Shown here: piece by piece, positions 48,256-59,660 of the stretch
How positions within the stretch are numbered: the first letter of the stretch is position 1
Layout of the letters: each line of letters begins with the position of its first letter
Assembly (NCBI GenBank): GCA_951804985.1
Contig: OX638131.1
Span: forward strand, 105,730,464-105,794,463
DNA length: 64,000 nucleotides
Reading direction: 5' to 3'
DNA from: Dryomyza anilis
Lineage: Eukaryota > Arthropoda > Insecta > Diptera > Dryomyzidae
Notes under the pieces: model-generated
The model's input: the letters and a program-made list of their open reading frames with translations, nothing else
Databases searched by the model: none
Told to the model about the DNA's origin: nothing
Made by a program: the position numbers and the translations under genes

Positions 48256-48571
48256 CACAGAAAAAAATAATCGACGTAAATATAGCAACCGATATTAATT
48301 ACATTCATTAATCAATACAGAAATGAAATTCACTAATCTAATGAAAGCATTTGCTATTTTTCGTTAAATCAGCAATTCCGTTTGCTATTATGAATATTTG
48401 TACGTCAATGTAGCAAATTAATTAGTCGACTAAATTATTTGCTGCATTGACGTACAAGTATTCATATTAGCAAACGCAATGTTTTTGAAATTAGTTAATT
48501 TAATTGTTGTATTGATTAATGAATGCAATCAATATCGTTTGCTATATTTACGTCTGTTATTTTTTTCAGTG
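48256..48571. mobile_element. Palindromic (foldback) MITE, 316 bp
   Basis: CACAGAAAAAAATAA at the left and TTATTTTTTTCAGTG at the right begin inverted arms that agree at about nine in ten positions for the first 60 bases and continue to a centre at TTAGTCGACTAA (about 48420). The left arm carries about 30 additional bases. Flanks (TAA before, TAG after) may be a decayed TA duplication. Confidence 0.85.
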
Positions 48572-48868
48572 TAGTGATTCCATTTGTTTTTAATTCGGAG
48601 ATATTGTATATTTTACCTTTTAAACCGTGTTATCTCAGTGTATATACTTCGTATATGAATGATTTTGGTACGTAAAATATAAAAATCTATCATATGTCAC
48701 TAAAAACCCAATTTCGAAAATTTGTGGACTTGACCCTTTTTTCTACCAAACCCTTCAATTTTTTAATTTTATCAATTTCCCCACATTTTGTTCATGTCTC
48801 ACAGTATCCTGAAGAGATTTCCATAAAATTCAGTATATAAAATAATTTTCTTTTATTATTTACTTGTC
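48572..48868. other. AT-rich spacer, nothing recognised
   Basis: No supported feature. Confidence 0.4.
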
Positions 48869-48878
48869 ATAAAGTAAT
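48869..48878. other. Target-site duplication of the SINE, copy 1
   Basis: ATAAAGTAAT, repeated exactly at 49198-49207 on the other side of the SINE. Confidence 0.85.
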
Positions 48879-49197
48879 AATAATAATATATAATAGTTTG
48901 GCGCTACAGTCCTGTATAGAACTTCGGGCGAGCTCTCTCACCATTTTGAGCTGTGCGTGTTATATTTGTACTCAAAGTGGTGCGACCTACAGTTTATTGC
49001 CGAATCCGAACGGCGGGTGAGAGATTTTTCATAGGCAATGGTTTTACTCTCGTAGGTTTGCCATTTACTGACGAGAGGTAGCGCGGTATAGAAAATGTTT
49101 CTATGAAAATATGTTTTTAGCCCCAGTCCAGTCTTGAACCGGGGACCTTTCGGTTCGCAGTCCAACGCACTAACCACTGAGCTACCGCGGCTACATA
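48879..49197 (-). mobile_element. tRNA-derived SINE, full length
   Basis: On the minus strand: GTAGCCGCGGTAGCTCAGTG (A-box region) then GGTTAGTGCGTTGGACTGCG, GGTCCCCGGTTCAAGACTGG (B box), a body with CAGTAAATGGCAAACC, CTATGAAAAATCTCTCACCC, GAGTACAAATATAACACGC, and a TAT/TAA-rich tail. A perfect 10-bp target duplication flanks it, showing insertion by retrotransposition. The minus frames reported in this place (48938-49177, 49117-49347) are SINE sequence. Confidence 0.9.
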
Positions 49198-49207
49198 ATA
49201 AAGTAAT
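49198..49207. other. Target-site duplication of the SINE, copy 2
   Basis: ATAAAGTAAT, identical to 48869-48878. Confidence 0.85.
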
Positions 49208-49396
49208 GGCTGTTTATAAAAAACAAAATTATTACAAATTTCTTCTTCAGATTGACATATTTTGTATTGTGACCTATATTCTCTGGGTTTGTTGTTAATA
49301 TCACCACATGCGCTCATGCCTAAGCCAGGCGGATTCGAACCCGACACTTTTTGAATATAAGTTCAGCGCGTACTCATCTGGACTGCTGAGACCTAA
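49208..49396 (-). mobile_element. Second tRNA-like SINE or fragment
   Basis: Minus strand begins AGGTCTCAGCAGTCCAGATG and has a B box GGGTTCGAATCCG, then a short body ending near TTTATAAACAGCCATTACTT. It differs from the other SINE family. The T-arm pairs poorly, so it is not a functional tRNA. The full-length SINE was inserted at its 3' edge. Confidence 0.6.
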
Positions 49397-50339
49397 TAAA
49401 TGATGCTAGATTTTTTAAAAAACTATTAGAATATTTTGATTTTAAATATAAGAAATGTATTTTTTTTTTGTAATTCGAAACAAATTTTTATTTTCACAAT
49501 TTTTTCATTTTACATGAAAATGTGTTTGATTTGACTTTTTGAATTAGTATTTTTCATATAAAATTTATTTAAAATTTTGTAATTATGAGACAATTTAATA
49601 AAACATAGGGATTTTTCGATTTTACACAAAATGTTTTATACAAATTTTTGAATTGGTATTTTCCGTATAATATTTCATTTTTTTTTGTTTGTTTTTGCTT
49701 TATTAATAAAACATAGGGTAATACCAACGATTTGATATTAGAGGTTCCCTCATTTCGAACCTCTAACTTTTATGGTTCACGGAATATGGTGAATTAAAAA
49801 GTGAAAAATAATGAAAAAGTAGTTTACATCGAAGGTCAAAAATAAATCGTTTTAATGCTTTTAAAATAACTTTTAGTATGATACATAAATGTTGTAGATG
49901 TGGGGAAGGAATATCTCCAAAACCAATATAAAAAAAAATGTATTTGATGATTTTTCTTTTTCTACATTTTGTAAAATTTCATTGGTTTATTTTTTTTTAT
50001 TGGTTTATTAGTTCAAAATAAAAATGTGATTTAAATACAAATTTTAGTTGAATCACTAAAGAATTTTGCATTTTTTACAGAAAAATGAAAGCCTTTATAA
50101 TAAAATTTTCAAACAAATACAAATCTGTAAATCAAAAAATCGAATTAAATTACAAATTATGTTGGACCATTTAATTCTAAAGGTTTTTATACTATGAAAA
50201 TTGAAAATCTTGTTCAAGTGCTCAACGAAAATTTTTTCCGAAGAAAACTAAACTTTTTCTCGTATATATAAAAATGGTTCAGCTCACGGAACCAGAAGTA
50301 GAATTCTATATACAATTATGGGTAGGGCGAGTAAGGGTT
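49397..50339. other. AT-rich stretch, nothing recognised
   Basis: No supported feature. Confidence 0.45.
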
Positions 50340-50530
50340 GTAATCTTATTTTACTTATAAGGAGGCCCTATTTTTTAAAGGGTAGGCGATTTTTTTTGTT
50401 CATTTTTCGGCATATAAGGGGGCAACATTTTTTTCAGGGTTCTAATTTTATTTTTATTTTTAGGCACAAGGGGGAAAGTCTTTTACTTATAAGGGGCCCA
50501 AAATTTTTTAAGGGGGCGAGCTGTATTGTT
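50340..50530. repeat. Irregular G-run repeat (TTATAAGGGGGC)
   Basis: Phrases like TTACTTATAAGGAGGCCC, GCATATAAGGGGGCAAC, GGCACAAGGGGGAAAG and CTTATAAGGGGCCCAAAATT recur three to four times, spaced 35-70 bp. The 77-codon frame (50318-50551) therefore shows internal LLIRGPKFFKG-like repeats and is probably not a protein. Confidence 0.65.
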
Positions 50531-51844
50531 TCCGGAATGATCGTAAAATAATCAAAGGTATACTTTTAGCGACGGTACGCAAACATTTTTTTCGTTGTAT
50601 GGAATGTGAGGAATAATTTAAAATTGTTAAAAAAAGAATTAAAATTAAATACATTTTTATTTCAAAACCTATTTAAATTCCATGCTTATCAACCGATCTT
50701 TGACATATTTTAATGTTTACAAATTTATTAGCAGTTTAAGAAAAAAAAAACAATTAAAACGGTTCTTTGTTCTAAAAACATCTAAACAATTGCGATGCCC
50801 TCAATATATGCGGCTCAAAGCTGAGCTTAACCTTTAAATATCAAATGGTTGTTGCTGCTATAACACGTGCAAACAGCAACAATAACAATAACAACAGCAT
50901 CATCATCATCATCAGCAACAGCAACATCATTGATAGCAGCAACATTTGAGTCCAACCACAATAACGCAAACATCATTTGGCAACCTCTTAAATGCTTCAA
51001 GGTAAATATTGTCAACGTAAAATAAAAAATAAAATATTTGCGACTGGTTTTGTTGGACCACGGTGGTTGGGCCGTAGAGTCAGGTGACGTTTGAGGGGGT
51101 CTTTTGCGCGGGTCTCTGTGTCAGTGGCTTTCAAAATGCTATGCGTTCTGTACATCATAACAAAACACACAATATTTTCACTTCTTGAGATACCCAGCCT
51201 CACAAAGGTAACAACAAAAAACAAAACAATCAACAACTTTAACAACAAATAGTAAAAAAAAAAATAATACTATCTTCGTAATAAAAAACCTGTCGCTGTC
51301 GTAAATAAAAATTAAATTTTTGTTGATAGTACAAAAAAAGCGAAGCTGCAAAGTTGAAACTGAAATTGAAATTGATTTGAAAAATCTAGCTTTCAACTAC
51401 AACATGCTGTTGTTGTTTCCTGCCACAACGGCTGATCAACAACTTTCCAACATGTTGCTGCTTAATTTTTACAATTTTGTGATTACTTTGTTATTTTTTT
51501 TATTAGTTTTTATTTAATTGAATTTGCGTAAAAAAATATATTTATTTATAAAATTTTATTGGCAAAAATATATAAATCAAAAATTTTATTTAAAGAAAAT
51601 TTGATATTAGTTATAATATTTTTTGCAATAATTTCTAGTTTATGTAAATATATTTTTATTTTATTTTTATATGCATATTTTAATGATTTTTTTTAAATTA
51701 ATAAAAATAATATAGAACAATTGTAGATTATAGCAAAAACACTTTTCATATTATCCATATAATTCTTTGTCACATAAATTCGCAATATTTGAAGTCATTT
51801 CAAATAACATGACAAGATCTTCTGAGAAGCAGAACTATACTTTC
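50531..51844. other. Mixed block with triplets, then AT-rich
   Basis: 50860-50950 has AACAACAGCATCATCATCATC-type triplets. 51030-51130 is GC-richer and unique. Frames on both strands at 50827-51517 have low-complexity composition and no recognised domain. Confidence 0.4.
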
Positions 51845-52131
51845 CAAACTATTTCTTCGCCCGACATTCCTCACCGAGACATTTCTTCCCAGACACAATT
51901 CTCCCATTACCCTACAATTATTCACCGCAACAAATTACCTAATATAACTTTTTCCATAGCACATTTTCACCAAAATAAATCATTTCAGAAACAATTCTTC
52001 CCCAGGACAATTTTTCCCATGACAATTTCTCCCGTGTCAATTATTACCCGAACAACTTTTCATCCCTATAAAATCAGTCCAATTCTTAAAAAATACTTTC
52101 AAAAATATTTGGGAGAAATCGTTAGGACATA

Positions 52132-52560
52132 CCCTAGTAGAAATTTGCCCGATGCGCCATCGGGAAATGATCGGGTTTTCGTTGGGTAAGCCCTATTAGA
52201 GAAAATATGATCATTGCCTTTGCATGCCCTTATCATGCTTACCATAGCAGGGTTTACATTATCTAAACAGTCAATGTTCCCGATCATAGCTACATTATTT
52301 GTTTCTCATAACGAAATTAGCATCAGGCAATGATCGAGATTAATGAGAGAAACCCTATTATGCTCGGGCTCAGAGAAGGCAATTGTCCAGTAAATATTAA
52401 AATGGGGAATTGCCCGATCAGTACATGATCATGGCCTGAGGTTAATACATGATCAGGACACTGCGTTACAAGGACATTATGGGCCTCATCATATCCCGAT
52501 CATCTCAAATAATGACATGATCACTACATGACCATGGCCCTACCAAAATTTCTACTAAAG
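52132..52560 (-). mobile_element. CCCTAGTAG MITE, nearly full length
   Basis: Ends CCCTAGTAGAAATTTGCCCG and CCAAAATTTCTACTAAAG, with TA on both sides. Interior follows the 60379 copy in reverse orientation (ATGATCGGGTTTTCGTTGGG, CATTATTTGTTTCTCATAACG, AATGGGGAATTGCCCGATCA). Confidence 0.9.
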
Positions 52561-52680
52561 TAAACAGCTTTGTATATATATATTTAATACAAAGTTTTAT
52601 TTCTGCCAAATGTTTGTGGGACCATTTATTTGTAATTGGGCTAAATATTTCCCCTAGAGAATGCTTTGCATAGAAAATTA
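52561..52680. other. Short spacer between MITE and resumed array
   Basis: AT-rich, with no supported feature. Confidence 0.35.
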
Positions 52681-53388
52681 TTTCTGGACACAATTATTCG
52701 CAATTCATCCCCGAGTCTTTAGAAAATTCATCCCTGAACAATTCTTTTTCAGACAATCTATCACCGAAACAAATTATTCACGGAGCCAAATTCCCCAAGA
52801 AAATTTTGCAGCGAAAAAAGATTTCCCACAGGTAAATCTTCACATAGACAAATCTTCCTAGAGACATTTAGTTCCACAGATAATTCTTACAGATATTTTA
52901 ATTCTTTTCATTCTTTACCGAGACACATCTTTTGCAAAATAAAATTTCCCCGAATCTTCCGAATACCTAGATTATTCATTTCCCATAGCGTTAGTGTTAA
53001 TTATTTTAAGAGTTAATCATTCCTATAGCGAATTCCTCTTAGAGTTAATATTTCAATACACAATTCGTTTTCGAGATAAATTTTTCAAAAGACAATTCGT
53101 CCCCGAGACAATTCTTATCGAAATAAATCTTCCTAGACACTATATACCGACAGAAATTCTACTCCGAGACAATTATTCCCCGATACAATTCATCCTAGAC
53201 ACAATTATTTTCACAGACAAATATTTATCGAGCCATTTTTTCGTATAGACAATTCATCCCCGAGTTCATTCATTTTTAGACAATCCAACAACAAAACAAT
53301 TCTTCACTGAGACAAATCTTCCCCGAGTCATTTCTGCCCCGAAACAAATCTAGAGACAATTCTTCACTGAGACAATTCTTACTATATA

Positions 53389-53618
53389 CACTCAGAAAAA
53401 AAATACTTTAAAATCAATAGTTTTTTGCCATTTAAATCACTCAATAGGATAAATTATTACTTTAATGGGTAAATACCACTAATACTAAAAAACACTACAA
53501 AACACTACTAAATACTATTCAAGTGTTTTTGAATTTATATGAAAATATTTATTTTTTGTATACTATTAAATCAATAACTGTCCTATTGACCAATTTTAAT
53601 AGGATTTTTTTCTGAGTG
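53389..53618 (+). mobile_element. CACTCAG (CACCCAG-family) MITE
   Basis: Inverted ends CACTCAGAAAAAAAATACT / TTTTTTCTGAGTG with TA on both sides. Removing it rejoins the minisatellite as CTTACTATACAAATCTTC. Confidence 0.9.
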
Positions 53619-53746
53619 TATATACAAATCTTCGCAGAGACATTTATTTCCACAAACAATTCTTAGCCGAACAATTTTTTACTGAGACAATTCTTTGTAA
53701 ATTAATATTTTCCCGAATCAATGCTTTTTCGTGTAATTCATTCCCA

Positions 53747-53933
53747 CACCCAGAAAAAAAAATCCATCAAATTCCATTAAAATTGATCAAATTGGTTAAT
53801 AGTTGGTTAAAAATAAATCTTTTCATATAAACTCAATGTATTTAATGGTATTTTCCGATTAAAATAATAAGTTATTCTATTGACTATTTTTAATAGTAAA
53901 AAAATATTATTTATATAGTATTTTTTCTGGATG
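53747..53933 (-). mobile_element. CACCCAG MITE, shorter copy
   Basis: Ends CACCCAGAAAAAAAAATCC and TTTTTTCTGGATG; flanks read CA on both sides instead of TA. Interior is in reverse orientation to the 19230 copy and lacks about 35 bp. Confidence 0.85.
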
Positions 53934-54232
53934 CAAGAAATCTAGAAAGAAATCTTAAATTTTTCACACAGAAAATTATTTTTTAGAGTTAATTATTTTA
54001 AGAATTAATTATCTTCCAGATTAATAATTCATCTTCAGGCAACTCATCCTGGAGACCATTTTTTCACCAAGTCAATTCATCTTCAGACTATTTATCCAAC
54101 AGATAATTCTTCAGAAAATCCATCATCAAAATAATTCTTCACTGATACAAATCATTTTCGATACTATATATATACTAACAGAATACGGTGATACTATATA
54201 TTTCACAAAACAATTCTATTTTTTCGAGATTA

Positions 54233-54456
54233 CACTCAGAAAAAACATACTATAAAATAAATAGTTTTTACTATTAAAATTATCAATAGCATATTTGCCC
54301 GATAAACTTAATCGGTGAATCCTATTAAATACTACAAAATACTATACAATTTATTTGAGTTTGTATGAAAATATTTATTATTTGTATACTATTAAATCAA
54401 TAACTATCCTATTGACAAATTTTAATGGGATTTTATGAGTTTTTTTTTTCTGAGTG
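54233..54456 (+). mobile_element. CACTCAG (CACCCAG-family) MITE
   Basis: Ends CACTCAGAAAAAACATACT and TTTTTTTTTCTGAGTG with TA at 54231-54232 and 54457-54458. Confidence 0.9.
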
Positions 54457-57124
54457 TATATGTTTCCCCATTATATGATATATTAAGTGAAATGTTTTTT
54501 TTTTTTTTGATTTTCTGTAAATTTTGCTCTCGAAATAATACAATTTACAATACAAACCAAATTAATAATTGCCGCAATCATAAACATGTCTGTCATACAA
54601 TCAATTTCTTGAGGTTAACATTACTTCACATACTTTTTAAAGTTAAATTTAAAATTAATTGCTGTAAGCATTTTGAGATTGTGATTTTTTCTTGCAACAA
54701 GAATCACAATAGCCATGTTTTTGAATATCATTGACATTCATGCATGCTTACTGTAAACATTTTGTTGTTTAGAATTGATTAATAATTATGAATTTATAAA
54801 AAGAATAGTAACAACTTAAATTGCTAGTTTTCTTTAACAGAAATCACAGAAAATGCACTTAATACTATAAATAGTTAACAATGCTAATTCCCGATATTAA
54901 CATTTCACAAGCCTCCATAATTATTTGCAAATCAGCGATTTACATTCTCCTGCCAGATGCGTTTTAATGCAATTCTTAAAAAGATTAATTTTCAATGATG
55001 AACCGACTGTGTGCAGGTGCGCATTTGCGTGATTTTTTTTTCGAACTTTTTTAAAAAATGCTGTTTTGTTTTCAACTGCAGTTAAATGCACCATGCGGCG
55101 TGGTTGTTCCAAATTGTTGTTTTTATTTGAATGAAGTTCGTGATCTGGGCAGCCATAAAATAATGTTGATTATTGCATTTGTATAATTTTGGCATTCAAT
55201 AACTTGTTACAAACGCAACTGGCTGCACATAAAAGTTACGAATGCGATAAATTTATCTACCACTCACTTTAGTGAATGTTTTAAGTGAAAAGTTGGTAGT
55301 AATTTTTGGGTTAAAATTGATTAATATATTTGGCAAATAATATAAACTAAAATTTTTATATAAAAGTTTATAAAAAAAAGTCTCTAACATGGTAGAAATG
55401 AATCATATTATGATAGACTTGATCGGGTTTTCAAAATGAACAATTCCCAAACTACACATTATTCTACTATGGTAAGAAAAACAGATTTCTCTAATACCAA
55501 AAAATTTTTAAAAAACTTTTATAGTTCAATATAAATCAAACAATAAATTACTATAAAGCTTTACCACCAAACATTTTTTCCCAGAAAACTTCAACAGCAC
55601 AAAGAATCACAAAATACAAAAAATAACAACTTTGGAGTATTCCAAAAACTCAAATTAAATGGAGTACATTACAACAAGTAACAAGTGAACAAAAAAAGCA
55701 CTTGAAGAAAATACAAAAGTACTACGAGAGCAAAGAAAGTTTATACAAAGTTATTTTTAAAAGAATTTCAGTCACAACGAAATCAATTTGTTTACCTAAA
55801 GAATGCGTTGAAAAATTAACTCGATGAACAAACCCAGAAAAGAGCAGCACAGTACAAGAGCAAAAAAGATATAAATAATAAAAAACGAAATAAATAAAAG
55901 ATAAAACCATGTTGTATGAGATGTAATTGCTGTTCCAAATTGACCTCAACATCAACATTGGTCTTGCGTCGACAACACAGCTACACATGTTTAGTTGAAC
56001 TCGAACTTGGGCGCAGTGGAGGGAGCTCTTTTTTGGGCAGCAAAAGAATTTTAAACGAATACCTAAAAAGTCTGAACTCACTGACTGACCAACAGGCACT
56101 TTATAATGAGGCAGATGATGAGATACGTCGCCACTTTCATTTTTGTTCATACATGAAAATATACGAAAAATGCTGTAAATGCGATTATAATATTTGACAA
56201 GATGGTTAAAAATCGAAATATTGTGGTGTGTGTTTGGAACAATAACCAGTAAAACTTATTTGTTGTAATTATACAAAATATAAAAATTCTTCGTCAATAT
56301 TAATAGAAAAATTCCTAATATTCCGGCTATAGTCCTATTCGGGTCAAAATTTGTATGGAAATTTTTTAAATATTCATCGGAAAATAAAGAAAAACCAATT
56401 TTACATTATGTTGTAATTGGAGTAGAGATTTGCATATTTATGAAATTATTTTAAAATTTTACTTAATTTGCTTATATAAACCGATGATTTAATTTCTTTG
56501 AATTCAAAAAAATTATATTTTAAAATATATTTTTCAACGCACTTTTACGTTCCTTATAGTACTAAATAGTTTTCCTCTCATATTCTAGTAAAATTGGAAA
56601 ACATCCCCTGAATTACGAAATTCAACAAATAATTTATATAAATAATTTGAAAATAGTTTAAAAACTTCATTGCTTAGTTGAACTATCTAAAAATAGTATC
56701 AAAACAATTGACATTTATATTATTTTGACACATTATTATCTCATTATTTTGAAAACTTTATTACGATAATTTTAGGTGCCAAACAATGATGAATGATGTT
56801 TAAAATGACCTACTAATCAGGTGAATGTTTTGACGAACAATAATAATAAACTTTAATGATTTAGAAAACAAAAACAAAATAAATATTAAAAATAGAAAAG
56901 ACAAAACTACTTTGAAAAGAAAACAAAGTTTCAGATGAAATTAAGTGAACAGAAATTATATAAAAATAACTCACTAACTGACTGACTGACTGACTCACAC
57001 GGTTATTACGAAGAAAGTCTAATGAAGATAGATTGAGTTGGTAAAGATGGACAACAGTCAGATATATTGAACATCAGTAGTAAACAAAAATAAAAAGAAA
57101 CCTTGCGGCAATAAGTTGGATGTA
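54457..57124. other. AT-rich with one GC-richer block, no gene called
   Basis: 55910-56160 is more complex, with opposing frames (plus 93 codons, minus 142 codons) neither of which I recognise. 54920-55120 is mixed. 55387-55475 has CATGGTAGAAA / TTCTACTATG ends and GATCGGGTTTTC, possibly a decayed CCCTAGTAG relative. 56974-56996 is (GACT)n. Confidence 0.4.
56974..56996. repeat. (GACT)n microsatellite
   Basis: Five to six ACTG/GACT units. Confidence 0.85.
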
Positions 57125-58720
57125 CACAGAAAAAAGGGCTATAATATGGATACAAATATTTATGACGAAACATAGATATCATCACAAATATTATGGATTC
57201 TTCATAAACTCGAGGAATTCTTTAATAATACCTTTAATTTATTCATAAATACCATGCATTTTTTAAAAACACGATGATTTATTCATAAATACGATGAATA
57301 CTTCATAAATGCAATGAATTCTTCATAAATATTATGCATTTTTCACAAATACGATGATTTTGTCATAAATACGATGAATTCTTTAAAAATACTATTAATG
57401 CATTAGAAATGCAAAGACTTTTTCATAATATTTACGATAGATATTATGTATGCTTCATAAACTCGATTAATGCTTTAAAAATACTAAGCAATATTCATTA
57501 ATACTACACCCAGAAATAAAATCCCTCAAATCCCATTAAAATTGGTCAATAGGACAATTATTGATTCAATAGTATACAAAAAAAAAACTTCTCATATAAA
57601 CTCAATGGCAATGTCATGGTATTTTCTAGTATTTAATGGTATTTTCCGATTAAAATAATAATTTATCCTATTGACTACTTTTAATAGTAAAAAACTATTA
57701 TTTATACAGTATTTTTTTCTGGGTGTATGTATTATTTAAAAACACCATGATTCCTTCATAAATACGATGTATATTTCATAAATACTATGAATTATTTATA
57801 AATATTATGCATTTTTATAAATGCAATGAATTCTTCATAAATACGATGAATTCTTCATAAATAATATCAATATATCATAAATGCAATGAATTCTTCATAA
57901 ACTTACGATGAATACTATGCATTCTTCACCAATTCGATGCATTATTTAAAATAAATATGTAATATTCATAAATTCTATGCGTCATTTATAAACACCATGA
58001 TTTCTTCATAAATGCGATGAATATTTCATAAATATGAAGTTTTTATAAATATTAATTTAATAACTTCTTCATAAATACGATGAAATTTTCATTAATAATA
58101 TCAGTTCATCACATATACAAGAAATTCATCATAAATACGATTAATTCATCATAAATATGATGAATGCTTTATAAATACTAAGCGTTCTTCTCAAATACTA
58201 TATAGATTTTCTTTATAAATACAGTGAGATCTTCATAAATACGATGAATTCATTATTAATATGATGAGTTCATAAATATTATGAATATATCATAAATACT
58301 ATACATTTTTCATACACATGATGATATTTCATATTTCATATTACATATTTCACACTCATAACTCATTAGAAATTTTTCATTAAAACTATTCACTGTTCAC
58401 AACTACGATGATTACTATTAATCCTTATAGTTATGATGAATTTTGCATATCTTCATATTCATAAATGCTTCACAAATACTTTGAATTCATCATACACATA
58501 TTGAGTACTTCTTAAATACTGCTCAATCTTCATACACAGATTGATTTCTTTATAAATGTGATGAATTCTTCATAAATACTAAGCTTTCTCCATATACACA
58601 ATTCATAAATACGATGAATTTATCATATATATAATAATTTATATATATATTGAATAATTTTACAGTTCGGTGATTTTTAATAAAAAAAATATTTTAGATC
58701 ATAATTTATTTCTTTCAGTG
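57125..58720. mobile_element. CACAGAAAAAA element filled with CATAAATACGATGAA minisatellite
   Basis: The left end CACAGAAAAAAGG follows TA; the right end TTCTTTCAGTG gives CACTGAAAGAA on the minus strand, matching the CACWGAAAAAA ends of the 48256 element. Between them lie about 60 degenerate units of TTCATAAATACGATGAATT. A CACCCAG MITE is nested at 57507-57725. Confidence 0.6.
57507..57725 (-). mobile_element. CACCCAG MITE nested in the minisatellite element
   Basis: Ends CACCCAGAAATAAAATCCC and ATTTTTTTCTGGGTG with TA on both sides. Deleting it and one TA restores the repeat phrase TTAATACTATGTATT, matching neighbouring AAATACTATGAATT units. Confidence 0.93.
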
Positions 58721-59660
58721 CAGCACTGATGAATGCGAAGAGGTGGAGAGGATATGAAGTGGGCTCCAAAAGTAGTGAGGCTCCCCGTCACTATCGAAAG
58801 AAATCGAAAGCGAACAAGTGCAGCACACAACACTGGCGGCGGCAAGTGCAGCTGCTGACCGACCGAACCAACGAACCAACGAACAAATGAACGAAGGAAC
58901 GAACGAACGACTGTCGAACATAGGAGCGCGGGCAATACTCGCGAGCTGCACTGACTTGCATGCGATCGTCGATCGTTGATCGTTGCAAATGAAAGCGAAT
59001 GTCGTTCATTGTTGTGAGTGCAGTAAGGGGCGGGTGGTTGGTTGGTTATTCAGTGGCGTCTGCTGGATTTCGAACCCCGCCGCGTTGAACCCTCGCGCAT
59101 AATAATGTGCAGCAACAGTTAATGTGTTGCACATGCGCGTTCATTTGAGTTTTTTCTTTTTTGTTTATTTTGTTGTTTTACACGAATTGCCGCATGCAAA
59201 GAATTTTGCTCTCAAATGAGATGGAAAGTTGGTCCAATGCGCACAATTGAATAATGTGCCGTGAGACAGTTTTTTCGTTTATTTTTTTATGTTGAACCGC
59301 AACACATTTTGACCGCATTGTACAATTTTAATCATAATCAAAACTATTTTGTATGTGCGCGAAAGAGAAAGCATGTGCGCTGCACACCTTTCACATTGTG
59401 CGGACGATGTGTGGGGTGAGGGGCATCAATGGGGGGTTTGGCACCCAGCACCTCGACGCGACGTTATTATCTTTGCCGCAAAGTTGCGCCGTTTAAAACG
59501 CAAGTGAGTGAGTGTAGTAAGTGACTCAGTGCAAAAAAGTATATTTTTCGTTTTGCGGAATCGCAAGTTTGTTGTGTGTGAGATTATAATCGAAAGTTGT
59601 TGCTTTTATAGGCACACGAACTACTACTAATCATGTGTGTATGGCTGGTTGTGTTGTGCT
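58721..59660. promoter_or_regulatory. GC-richer candidate regulatory or first-exon region
   Basis: A long block of mixed composition rich in CG: GGCGGCGGCAAGTGCAGC, a GAAC/CGAA microsatellite (58857-58911), GATCGTCGATCGTTGATCG, AACCCCGCCGCG and CACCTCGACGCGACG. Several overlapping minus frames at 58699-59009 come from the microsatellite. No promoter elements with proper spacing were seen, so the role is inferred from composition alone. Confidence 0.3.

Larger units (their letters stand above)
51845..54235. repeat. Degenerate CTTCCCCGAGACAATT minisatellite, array 2
   Basis: Same 16-18-bp motif as 11315-12015, for example 51965-52030, 52740-52900 and 53085-53350. It is interrupted by a CCCTAGTAG MITE (52132-52560) and by CACCCAG-type MITEs (53389-53618, 53747-53933, 54233-54456). 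The 140-codon plus frame (51767-52189) is this repeat read through and is not credible. Confidence 0.8.

Noticed and set aside
48938..49347. Minus-strand frames of 76-79 codons
   Set aside because: They lie within tRNA-derived SINE sequences with pol III boxes and a target duplication.
49320..49391. A functional tRNA gene with GGGTTCGAATCCG
   Set aside because: The T-arm has only about three pairs and no acceptor stem closes.
51767..52189. 140-codon plus-strand frame
   Set aside because: It reads through the degenerate minisatellite and into a MITE; composition follows the repeat unit.
55722..56197. Opposing 142- and 93-codon frames
   Set aside because: They overlap on opposite strands, have no recognised domains, no splice context and compositions typical of chance frames.
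59068..59090. tRNA-like B box TTTCGAACCCCG near 59068
   Set aside because: The stem around it does not pair and no A box lies at the right distance on either strand.
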